NCBI GenBank assembly: GCA_019240755.1
Contig: JAFAXS010000123.1
Span: 1 to 49,977, forward strand
Origin: Vulcanimicrobiota bacterium
GTDB lineage: Bacteria > Vulcanimicrobiota > Vulcanimicrobiia > Vulcanimicrobiales > Vulcanimicrobiaceae
Direction of reading: 5' to 3'
Length of the DNA: 49,977 nucleotides
Made by a program: the position numbers and the translations under genes. Each line of letters begins with the position of its first letter. The first letter of the stretch is position 1. Below, piece after piece: positions 33,871 through 41,623 of this stretch. Under the pieces are notes generated by a model. That model was given only the letters and a program-made list of their open reading frames with translations, was not told the origin of the DNA and did no database searches.

Positions 33871-34641
33871 CTAGTGTACGACGCCGCGGCGCAAAATCCA
33901 CGCGATGGCCAGCGCGACGGCGGCCAGCATCACGAAACCGTAACACAGGGCGAGCGCCTCGCGAACGCCGGACGCAGAGAGCGCGACGTCGAGCGCGACG
34001 GGCAACGAGGTCGGATGAAACGCGACGATGCTCGTCGCGCCATACTCGCCAATCGCGCGCAGCCACGCGAACGCGATGCCGGCGCCGATGCCGGTGGCCG
34101 CGCCGGGCAATGCGATGCGCGTGAATATCTGCCATTCGCCGATCCCCAGCGTGCGCGCGGCATCGGCATAGATCGGGTCGATGGCGCTGAATGCGGCCGT
34201 CGCCGCGATCACTACGAACGAACCGGAGACGAAAAATTCGGCGATCGCGACGCCCAGCAACGAGTCGGTAACGATCACGCCGTGACCGGACAGCCACCCA
34301 CCCAGCGCCGAGTTCGGCCCGAGCGCGTAGATCACCATCAAGCCCGATGCGACGGGCGGAAACGCGAGCGGTAGCGCCAGCAGGAAGAGCAACGCCGCGC
34401 GAGCCTGCGCACGAAGCCGCGAAAGATAGTATCCCGCCGGAACTCCCAGCAGCGTCGCGGCCACCGTCGCGGCGGCGGACGCCAGCAGCGAAACCCGCAA
34501 TGGTGCGGCGCCGATGTTCGCGAAGACGGCGAACGCCTCGCCGGGAGACATTGCAGCGATGACGACGGCGACCGGCCCCAGTAGAGCCACGAGCAGCAAT
34601 AGCGCCGCGACGATGAAGATGGGTGCCGGCGAGGCCTTCAT
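33871..34641 (-). CDS. ABC transporter permease, molybdate/tungstate/sulfate type
   Basis: A 256-residue inner-membrane protein with about six helices. The EAA-loop DAARTLGIGEWQIFTRIALP and following GIAFAWLRAIGEYGATSIVA are typical of ModB/CysT/WtpB permeases. No substrate-binding protein or ATPase is adjacent; it precedes proline dehydrogenase instead. ATG 34639-34641 is taken; a longer frame adds 17 weak residues. Substrate cannot be settled without partners. Confidence 0.82.
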   Translation of the reverse strand: MKASPAPIFIVAALLLLVALLGPVAVVIAAMSPGEAFAVFANIGAAPLRVSLLASAAATVAATLLGVPAGYYLSRLRAQARAALLFLLALPLAFPPVASGLMVIYALGPNSALGGWLSGHGVIVTDSLLGVAIAEFFVSGSFVVIAATAAFSAIDPIYADAARTLGIGEWQIFTRIALPGAATGIGAGIAFAWLRAIGEYGATSIVAFHPTSLPVALDVALSASGVREALALCYGFVMLAAVALAIAWILRRGVVH

Positions 34642-34679
34642 GCAGGAAGCTTCACCAAGCCATCGCGCAAAGCGTGCCC

Positions 34680-35246
34680 ATGAGCGCGGCATTCTTCAAA
34701 GTCTTCATCGTTGCGCTCGCGCTCGCGCTCGACGTCTTCGCCGTCGGCGTCGGGGTCGGCGTGCGAGGACTCTCGGCGAGAAGCAAAGTTCGCATCGGCC
34801 TCGCTTTTGCGTTTGCGGAGGTCGGGATGAACGTCGTGGGCGCCGGCCTCGGCTTGGCGGCGGGAGCGTTGATCGGCAGTTTTGCGGGCTACATCGGGTT
34901 CGCCGCGTTGTTTGCCGTCGGCGTGTATATGATCCGCGAGAGCCGAACGGAGCTCAGCGCCTCGTCACAACTGGATCTGTCGCGCGGATCCGGCCTGCTG
35001 CTCGCGTCGCTCGCCATCAGCCTCGATTCCCTGGGGATCGGTTTCTCGATTTTATACATCGGCGTGCCGATGCCGGTCTCGCTAATCATCATTGCCATAA
35101 CGAACGTTGCGGCTACGTCGCTCGGGCTCACCATCGGGCGGTGGCTCGGGCGGTATGCGGAACGCAACGCGGCCCTGGTCGGCGGCCTCCTGTTGGCGTT
35201 GACCGGAATCCTCTTCACAGTGCTCAAGGCGCTGCGGCTGGGATAG
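34680..35246 (+). CDS. Manganese efflux pump MntP-like
   Basis: A 188-residue membrane protein with six hydrophobic helices. LALALDVFAVGVGVGVRG and the second-half repeat LASLAISLDSLGIGFSIL carry the paired Asp of MntP. It probably exports Mn2+. It is divergent from the ABC permease with only 38 bases between, so there is no room for the manganese riboswitch often found before mntP. Confidence 0.85.
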   Translation: MSAAFFKVFIVALALALDVFAVGVGVGVRGLSARSKVRIGLAFAFAEVGMNVVGAGLGLAAGALIGSFAGYIGFAALFAVGVYMIRESRTELSASSQLDLSRGSGLLLASLAISLDSLGIGFSILYIGVPMPVSLIIIAITNVAATSLGLTIGRWLGRYAERNAALVGGLLLALTGILFTVLKALRLG

Positions 35247-35261
35247 GGTAAGGACGCTTTC

Positions 35262-36146
35262 GTGCGTGTCGGCGATGAGCTATTGGCGCTGGCGAAGGCC
35301 GGTGGCGACGGCACGATCTTCGTGGTCGGCATCGGGCGCGATGCCGGAAAAACCACGACGGTGCGCGCAATCTACTTCGCCGCGGTGCGGAAGAAGCTCC
35401 GCGTCGCGTTGGCGTCGGTGGGTCGCGACCGCGGAACGCTCGGCGATGGCGCCGCGAAGCCGCGGCTCTGGCTTTCGCCCGGCACCTGCTTCGTCAGCGC
35501 CGTAGGTGTGTTGCCGCAGTCGCCGGCATGCCGCGTCTTTCGCGTTTCATCGCTGCAGACGCCAAGCGGGAACATTCTCTTTGCCGGCGTCGAGACGCCC
35601 GGCCCGTACGAGGTGACCGGACCTCCGACGGCTGCCGGCATGCGCGACGTCATCGCCGAGTTGCGTGAACGCAGCGATCTCGTGATCGTGGATGGCGCCG
35701 TCGATCGGGTTGCGGCGCTCGCGGGAACGCGCGGAGCCGTCATCGTCGCCGCCGGGGCTGCGGACTCGGCGACCGTCGCCGAAACCGCGCTCGATACCGG
35801 CGCATTGGTCGCGCGATTGCGCGTGCCGGGCTTCGATGCGGAAGCGCCGGGCATTACGGTCGAAAACGCGCTGACGGAGACGCTGGTGGGCCGCTTTATT
35901 GCGGAGCGCGAGTCGCGTCAGATCGTCGTGAACGATCCAACGCAGATCGCCTTGCGGGGACGGGCGGCCGCGGAAGCGTTCGCGCGGCTGCGAATTCGCT
36001 GTCGCCGTCCGCTTCGAGTCGTTGCGGCGACCGTCGCGTCCGCTGCCGCAGAGCGGCAGTTCGAGCCGGTCGATTTCGGCACGGCTGTCGCGAACGCGAC
36101 GCAGCTTCCGACCTTCGACGTCTATCGCGGCGCGCGCGCGGCATGA
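35262..36146 (+). CDS. P-loop protein resembling KamB (lysine 5,6-aminomutase reactivase subunit)
   Basis: A 294-residue protein with a Walker A motif near the N-terminus (VVGIGRDAGKTTTVRA) and VASVGRDRG-like and DLVIVDGAVDRVA segments of the ATP-binding core. It directly precedes, and overlaps by ATGA, a MutS-like ATPase of the KamC type and a Kce-type enzyme, as in lysine fermentation clusters. Name rests on this context and general resemblance. In those systems KamB and KamC reactivate a cobalamin-dependent aminomutase. GTG 35262 is the start. Confidence 0.65.
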   Translation: MRVGDELLALAKAGGDGTIFVVGIGRDAGKTTTVRAIYFAAVRKKLRVALASVGRDRGTLGDGAAKPRLWLSPGTCFVSAVGVLPQSPACRVFRVSSLQTPSGNILFAGVETPGPYEVTGPPTAAGMRDVIAELRERSDLVIVDGAVDRVAALAGTRGAVIVAAGAADSATVAETALDTGALVARLRVPGFDAEAPGITVENALTETLVGRFIAERESRQIVVNDPTQIALRGRAAAEAFARLRIRCRRPLRVVAATVASAAAERQFEPVDFGTAVANATQLPTFDVYRGARAA

Positions 36147-37747
36147 GGCGATCGAAGTTGCTCGATCGTCCGACGGCCGAGCTCATCGGCTTTTCCTGGC
36201 TCGTTGACGCGGTTGCACCGCTCAGCGCGTACGGGGAACGCAGCTTTTCGGAGGTCACGCCGTTTCTCGCCGGCGACGAGTCCGCCGCGCGATCGCGCAC
36301 ACGACGTATCGTGGAACTCGCCGCGGCGCTGGACCCTGGGAGACTCGAGGCACTGCGAGCGCTCTTGCGCGACGTGCCCGACGTCGCCGCCGCCCTCGCC
36401 GGCGCCGCAATCGGCGACGTGCTGAGCGATCCGGCTTTCCTCGAGTTGCGGCGCTTTTGCGCGACGCTCGCTCGCGTGGACTCACTCGTTGCGGATAGCG
36501 GTCAGTTCGAGCCGCTCTGCAACGCCGCCGTTCGCGGGGTGGGCGATGCGCTCGCTACGGGCCAGCGCGACGATGCAACGTCGTTCTATCTGGCCGACGC
36601 GTTCGATGACGGGCTCGCCGTCGCCCGACAACGCCGAGCGGATGCGCACGCCGAGTTCCAGGCGTTGCGCGGCCGCGAAGAGCAGCGCATTGCCGCCGCT
36701 CTCGATCGCGAGGATCTCGGCGACGAGTTCATCGTGATGCGCGGGGAGCTTCGCGGCGATCTTCCAGCCGGCGTGCACGTCATCCGTGAGGCGCCCACCT
36801 ATTTTCTTTGCCGGGCGCAGTATGACGAAGCCACCGTAACGGCGCTGCAGCGCCGGGACGCAGCCGACCGATCCGCCGCGCAAGCCGAAGAAGAGGTTCG
36901 CGCGCGGCTCTCGGTGGTGGTGCGGGAGCGCGCAGTCGAGGTGAGCGCCGCAGGCGCGGCGTTGGGGGAGCTCGACGTGCTCGTGGCCGCCGCCGTTTAC
37001 GCGCGGCGGCACGGCTGCACGGCGCCCGACATCTCGGCAGAGCCCACCCTCGAGTTCGAGCAGGCGCGCTTCTTGCCGCTCGAAGAGCAGCTTGCACTCG
37101 CAGGCCGTGAGTTCACGGCGCTCGACGTGCGGCTCGACGGCGCGGCCGTGCTCACCGGTCCCAACATGGGCGGCAAGAGCGTGTGCCTGCAGACGTGCGG
37201 TTTCGTCGCGCTTTGCTGCGCGTATGGACTGCCCGTACCGGCGACGCGCGCGCGCGCCGGTCTTTTCGACCAAATCGCTTGGCTCGGGCTCGGCCGAGAC
37301 GAGCGAATCGGAGGATTGCTGTCGTCGTTTGCGCGGGAGGTCTTGGCGCTCAAAGAGGTCTTCGAACGCGCGGCCCCGCGTCTGTTGCTGTTGGGCGACG
37401 AGTTTGCGCGCACAACGACGCCGCACGAAGGCAGAGCGCTGCTGATCGCGTTGCTCGAGCGGCTGCGCAGCCGCAGCGCGTGCGCGATGCTCGCGACCCA
37501 CCTCGGCGGCGTTGCGGCGGCCTCCGGCGCGCGCCATTTCGCCGTTCGCGGATTGCGCTCAATACCGCAGCCGAGCGGAGACGAGCGGATCGAGCAGGTG
37601 CTCGCGACGCTCGGCGCATCGATGGATTATCGCGTCGCCGAGGTCGGCGAGGCGGAGTCGGCAACCGGCGACGCCATTGCATTGGCCGATCTGCTCGGGC
37701 TCGATCGCGACTTTATTGCCGCCGCTTACCGCGCGGTCGCGCAATGA
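36143..37747 (+). CDS. MutS-like ATPase resembling KamC (aminomutase reactivase)
   Basis: A 534-residue protein. Only the C-terminal half is MutS-like: TGPNMGGKSVCLQTCGFVAL (Walker A, about residue 338), then LLSSFAREVLALKEVF and LLLLGDEFARTTTPHEGRAL (Walker B), and ATHLGG. It lacks the mismatch-recognition domain, so it is not DNA repair MutS. This shape and its position beside KamB-like and Kce-like genes fit KamC. The N-terminal half has low similarity and a coiled-coil-like region. Its ATG overlaps the previous stop. Confidence 0.72.
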   Translation: MRRSKLLDRPTAELIGFSWLVDAVAPLSAYGERSFSEVTPFLAGDESAARSRTRRIVELAAALDPGRLEALRALLRDVPDVAAALAGAAIGDVLSDPAFLELRRFCATLARVDSLVADSGQFEPLCNAAVRGVGDALATGQRDDATSFYLADAFDDGLAVARQRRADAHAEFQALRGREEQRIAAALDREDLGDEFIVMRGELRGDLPAGVHVIREAPTYFLCRAQYDEATVTALQRRDAADRSAAQAEEEVRARLSVVVRERAVEVSAAGAALGELDVLVAAAVYARRHGCTAPDISAEPTLEFEQARFLPLEEQLALAGREFTALDVRLDGAAVLTGPNMGGKSVCLQTCGFVALCCAYGLPVPATRARAGLFDQIAWLGLGRDERIGGLLSSFAREVLALKEVFERAAPRLLLLGDEFARTTTPHEGRALLIALLERLRSRSACAMLATHLGGVAAASGARHFAVRGLRSIPQPSGDERIEQVLATLGASMDYRVAEVGEAESATGDAIALADLLGLDRDFIAAAYRAVAQ

Positions 37748-37779
37748 ACGCGCGCACAACGCTCCGAAGATAGCAGCGA

Positions 37780-38610
37780 ATGGACCCGCTCATCATCACC
37801 TGCGCGCCGGTCGGCGCCGAAGTGCGCATCGACCAGACGCCCTATCTGCCCCATACGCCGAAGCTCCTCGGCGAGACGGCGCGCGCCGTGCAGCAGGCCG
37901 GAGGCTCCATCCTGCACGTGCATTGCCGCAACGACGACGGCAGCAACACGCACAGCGTCGAGCGGTTTCGCGAAGCGTACGAGGCGATCCGAGCGTCGAG
38001 CGAACTCATCGTTCAGTTCTCGACGGGAGGCGCGATCGGCATGACGCCCGAGGAGCGCGCGGGCGTTCTCGAGCTGCGCCCCGAGATGGCTACGCTGACC
38101 TGCGGCAGCGTCAACTTCGGCGACGACATCTTCGAAAATAGCTTTCCGATCATGCGCGCGATCCTGAAGAAGATGAACGAATACGGCGTGCGTCCCGAGC
38201 TGGAGATCTTCGATAAGGGGCACATTGCTAACGCGCGGCGCCTCGCGCGCGAGCGCCTGCTGTCGTTCCCGCAACACGTGGACTTGGTGCTGGGCGTTCC
38301 GGGCGGCCTGGATGCGACCGTCGCGAATCTGTGCGACTTAGTGGACGATCTTCCCGACGGATGCACGTGGTCGGTCGCCGGCATCGGGCGCCAGCAACTA
38401 CTCATGGCCATGGCGGCCATCGCAATGGGCGGTCACGTACGTGTGGGTCTGGAAGACAACCTGTACTACGGCCGCGGCAAGCTTGCGCGCAACGAGGAGC
38501 TCGTCGCGCGCGTTGCGCGGATCGCCGCCGAGGCGGGCCGTCCCGTCGCGACCCCGGAAAAGGCGCGTTCGATTCTCGGTTTGCCCGACCGAGCCGCCGC
38601 GGCGCGCTGA
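37780..38610 (+). CDS. Beta-keto acid cleavage enzyme (BKACE; Kce type)
   Basis: A 276-residue zinc TIM-barrel enzyme. The Zn site HVHCRNDDG, the LEIFDKGH segment, and VGLEDNLYYGRGK match the 3-keto-5-aminohexanoate cleavage enzyme family. Such enzymes condense a beta-keto acid with acetyl-CoA, yielding acetoacetate and a CoA ester. The neighbouring KamB/KamC-like genes suggest the lysine fermentation substrate, but the family acts on several beta-keto acids. No ribosome site is strong. Kdd, Kal, KamD and KamE are not in the window. Confidence 0.9.
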   Translation: MDPLIITCAPVGAEVRIDQTPYLPHTPKLLGETARAVQQAGGSILHVHCRNDDGSNTHSVERFREAYEAIRASSELIVQFSTGGAIGMTPEERAGVLELRPEMATLTCGSVNFGDDIFENSFPIMRAILKKMNEYGVRPELEIFDKGHIANARRLARERLLSFPQHVDLVLGVPGGLDATVANLCDLVDDLPDGCTWSVAGIGRQQLLMAMAAIAMGGHVRVGLEDNLYYGRGKLARNEELVARVARIAAEAGRPVATPEKARSILGLPDRAAAAR

Positions 38611-38645
38611 AGGCCTTTTCCCTCACGCCTATTAACTAGCCGGAG

Positions 38646-39620
38646 GTGTTCACGTACGTCGTGCGGCGGACGCTTCAGGCTATTCCGCTGCTGCTGGCGA
38701 TCTCGGTGATCTTGTACGCAATCCTGTACAACATGCCGGGCGGCCCGCTCGCGCCGTACCTGCAGAACCCGCACATCACGCCGGCCGACATCGCGCGGCT
38801 CAAGCACAATCTCGGAATGGATCAACCCGTTCCGATCCAGTACCTCAAATGGCTCGGTCACGTGCTGGTGGGCGACATGGGCTACTCGACCAGTAACTCG
38901 GAGCCCGTCTTCCAAGCGCTGATCGAGCGCTTCGGCGCGACGCTCGAGCTCATGGGTGCGTCGCTGGTCATCGCGATTGGGATCGGCATCACGGCCGGCA
39001 TCGTGTCGGCGGTGTTTCGCTACTCGGTGCTGGACTACGCGATCACGACCTTTGCGTTCTTCGGGCAATCCATGCCGGTATTCTGGTTTGCTCTGATGAT
39101 GCAGCTCGCGTTTGCCGTGCATGGGATCCCGCTGCCGTTCGGTTATCAAATCCAACTACCGTCGGCGGGAATCTCCAGCAGCGATACGTTCGATCTGGGC
39201 GATCGGCTCTCGCACTTGATCCTTCCGGCCGTTGTGCTTTCGCTGTTGCAGATCGCGCTCTTCAGCCGGTTCATGCGGTCGTCGCTCTTGGAGGTCTTGG
39301 GAACGGATTACATGCGGACGGCCGCCGCAAAAGGGCTCGCGTTCCGGGCAATTCTGTTTCGGCACGGGCTCAAGAACGCGCTGATTCCGGTGGTGACCGT
39401 GATCGCGCTGTCGCTGCCGAGCCTGCTGGCGGGCGCGATCATCACTGAGACGATCTTTGCGTGGCCCGGTATGGGGCGCTTATTTATCAACGCGCTCTAT
39501 CAAAGCGATCTCGCCCTGCTGATGGGTTACCTGTTATTGGTCGCGTTCTTGGTGGTCTTCTCGAACTTGTTCGCCGACGTCGTGTACGCGTGGCTCGATC
39601 CGCGCGTGAAGTACGACTAG
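38646..39620 (+). CDS. Oligopeptide/dipeptide ABC transporter permease, OppB/DppB type
   Basis: A 324-residue inner-membrane protein with six helices. YVVRRTLQAIPLLLAISV, YNMPGGPLAPY, LGMDQPVPIQYLKWL and the EAA loop DYMRTAAAKGLAFRAILFRH are typical. GTG 38646 is inside the ribosome site GGAGGTG (38642-38648), so initiation there is unlikely; ACG 38652 lies at ideal spacing and GTG 38661 is the first workable standard start. Followed by OppC. Confidence 0.93.
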   Translation: MFTYVVRRTLQAIPLLLAISVILYAILYNMPGGPLAPYLQNPHITPADIARLKHNLGMDQPVPIQYLKWLGHVLVGDMGYSTSNSEPVFQALIERFGATLELMGASLVIAIGIGITAGIVSAVFRYSVLDYAITTFAFFGQSMPVFWFALMMQLAFAVHGIPLPFGYQIQLPSAGISSSDTFDLGDRLSHLILPAVVLSLLQIALFSRFMRSSLLEVLGTDYMRTAAAKGLAFRAILFRHGLKNALIPVVTVIALSLPSLLAGAIITETIFAWPGMGRLFINALYQSDLALLMGYLLLVAFLVVFSNLFADVVYAWLDPRVKYD

Positions 39621-39636
39621 GGACCCTAGAGGCATC

Positions 39637-40575
39637 ATGGCAGCACCGAGCGTTCCCATGCCGACGATCGTTGCCGACGACGACGCCGTCTTTTCAAAGG
39701 TTACGTTCTGGACTCGACTCCGGCGGCACAAGCTCGCGCTGGCGGGACTGATCGTTCTCGCCCTGATGGTGCTGGCCGCCGCGCTGGCGGGCCAGCTCGC
39801 GCCCTTCGATCCGAACGCGATCGACAACGTGCACTGGCAGGGACAGCCGCTTCCGCCGTGCTTCCAAGGCGCGGCCGATTGCGGCGGTCACGCGCTAGGC
39901 ACCGACGAAGTCGGGCGCGACCTTCTGTCGCGGCTGCTCTTCGGCGCGCGCATCTCGCTCACGGTGGGGCTCTTCGCCGTGATCATGGAGGTGTTGATCG
40001 GTGCGACACTCGGCGCGATCGCCGGCTACTACGGCCGCTGGGTGGACTACGCCCTGATGCGCGTCACCGACGTCTTTCTCTCGATTCCGCTCCTGCCGTT
40101 GCTGTTGGTGCTCACCGCGATCGTCGCTGCGAGCTCTTCGAAGGCGGCCTTGAGCTTCGGCGTCATCGTCGTGATCATCGGCGCGCTGTCGTGGCCGCCC
40201 GTCGCGCGTCTCGTGCGTGCGTCGTTCTTGAGCTTGCGCGAGCGCGAGTTCGCCGAGGCCGCCCGCGCCCTGGGGAACAACGATGGGCGGATCATCTTCC
40301 GTCATCTGTTGCCCAACGCGATCGCGCCGATCGTCGTTCAGGCAACGCTCGACGTCGCGAACGTCATTATCTTGGAGTCGACGCTCTCGTTTCTCGGGCT
40401 GGGCATCCAGCCGCCCACGGCGTCGTGGGGCAACATGCTCGCCAACGCGCAGAGTAATCTCCAGACGGCCTGGTGGGCGGCGGTCTTTCCCGGCCTCTGC
40501 ATTCTGATCACCGTTTTGGCGATCAACTACATCGGTGACGGCCTGCGCGACGCCCTGGATCCAAACATGCGGTAA
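39637..40575 (+). CDS. Oligopeptide/dipeptide ABC transporter permease, OppC/DppC type
   Basis: A 312-residue partner of the OppB gene. It has LRRHKLALAGLIVLALMV, the loop between first helices (GHALGTDEVGRDLLSRLLFG), EAARALGNNDGRIIFRHLLP and ESTLSFLGLGIQPPTASWGN, all typical of the family. With OppB it forms the membrane pore. No ATPase or substrate-binding protein follows; the next gene is a lipoprotein. Sixteen bases separate them. Confidence 0.94.
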   Translation: MAAPSVPMPTIVADDDAVFSKVTFWTRLRRHKLALAGLIVLALMVLAAALAGQLAPFDPNAIDNVHWQGQPLPPCFQGAADCGGHALGTDEVGRDLLSRLLFGARISLTVGLFAVIMEVLIGATLGAIAGYYGRWVDYALMRVTDVFLSIPLLPLLLVLTAIVAASSSKAALSFGVIVVIIGALSWPPVARLVRASFLSLREREFAEAARALGNNDGRIIFRHLLPNAIAPIVVQATLDVANVIILESTLSFLGLGIQPPTASWGNMLANAQSNLQTAWWAAVFPGLCILITVLAINYIGDGLRDALDPNMR

Positions 40576-40591
40576 CCACAAGGAGTACGCC

Positions 40592-41623
40592 ATGCAAAGC
40601 AAATCGCTCCTCGCTTTTTCGCTGGCATCGATATTGACGGGTACGCTCAGCGCGTGCGCGGGCTCGAACGACCTCTCCCAACGATCCGTCGTGCTGCCGC
40701 CCGACGGTCGAGCGCGAGCCGCCTCCTCACAGCTCGATCTCTTCGTGGAAGGCTTCAGCCAGATCACCGAATACACGCTCGACGGACAGCTGGTCAAGAC
40801 GATCACGGACGGATTCAGCACGCAAGGAACTTCGACGGGAGCCCTGGCGCTCGACGGTGCGGGCTATCTCTACGCGATTACGGGCGACTTCAGCATCGGC
40901 GTGTACGCGCCGTCGTCGAGACGCTTCGTGCGTACCATCAGCACGGGAGTGGGCTGGCCGTATGCGCTCGCCACGGACGCGCGGGGCAATCTCTATGTCG
41001 CGAACGGCGAGAGCAACACGGTGTCGGTCTACCCGTCCGGAGGCAGCTCGCCCTCGTTGACGATCGGCCAATCAATCAATGATCCGGCCTCAATCGCGCT
41101 CGACTCGCACGGCAACCTCTACGTCGCGAATCTCTTCGGAAACACGGTTACCGTGTACGGGCCCGACGGCTCGTTGCTGCGGACCATCACCGACGCAGTG
41201 GTCGGTCCCGAAGCGGTCGCCCTCGACAAGAACGACGATCTGATCGTCGGCGACGCAGACCTCGGCTACGGTAAGAGCGTGAGCGTTTATGCGCCGCCGA
41301 ACGACACGCTCGTGCGCATCCTACGTCAAGGCATCTGGGCGCCGTGGGCGGTCACTGCAAACCCGCGCCGGATCTACGTCTCCAACGCCAACAAAGGCAC
41401 CGTGACGGAATACGGGGCCAACCGTGGGAAGCTCGTGCGCAAGCTGCGTTTGGGTGCGGAACCGGGTGACGTGCTGCTCGATGCCGCGAATACTCTCTAC
41501 GTCGCCTGCTATACCGAGCCGTCGGGCCAGGTGCAGATCTACGCACCGGGCGCCACGGCGCCGAAACTGACGATCAGCAACGGCATCCTGCAGCCGCTTG
41601 CCCTGGCGCTGGGACCGCCGTGA
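40592..41623 (+). CDS. Beta-propeller lipoprotein (NHL-like)
   Basis: A 343-residue protein with lipoprotein signal SILTGTLSACAG. Repeats such as GNLYVANGESNTVSVYPSGG and GNLYVANLFGNTVTVYGPDG form a six- or seven-bladed propeller. The ATG at 40592 has AAGGAG six bases ahead, in the same leader wording (AAGGAGTACGC) as the propeller gene at 1882. The stop touches the next gene's GTG. Role unknown. Confidence 0.83.
   Translation: MQSKSLLAFSLASILTGTLSACAGSNDLSQRSVVLPPDGRARAASSQLDLFVEGFSQITEYTLDGQLVKTITDGFSTQGTSTGALALDGAGYLYAITGDFSIGVYAPSSRRFVRTISTGVGWPYALATDARGNLYVANGESNTVSVYPSGGSSPSLTIGQSINDPASIALDSHGNLYVANLFGNTVTVYGPDGSLLRTITDAVVGPEAVALDKNDDLIVGDADLGYGKSVSVYAPPNDTLVRILRQGIWAPWAVTANPRRIYVSNANKGTVTEYGANRGKLVRKLRLGAEPGDVLLDAANTLYVACYTEPSGQVQIYAPGATAPKLTISNGILQPLALALGPP

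Noticed and set aside
34642-34679. Manganese riboswitch (yybP-ykoY) before the MntP-like gene
   Set aside because: Only 38 bases separate the divergent genes, too short for the riboswitch.
36482-37537. 351-codon minus-strand frame across the KamC-like gene
   Set aside because: Antisense shadow; the plus strand has Walker A and B motifs.
36143-37747. DNA mismatch repair MutS
   Set aside because: Only the ATPase half is present and the neighbours are aminomutase-reactivase and Kce types; the mismatch-binding domain is missing.
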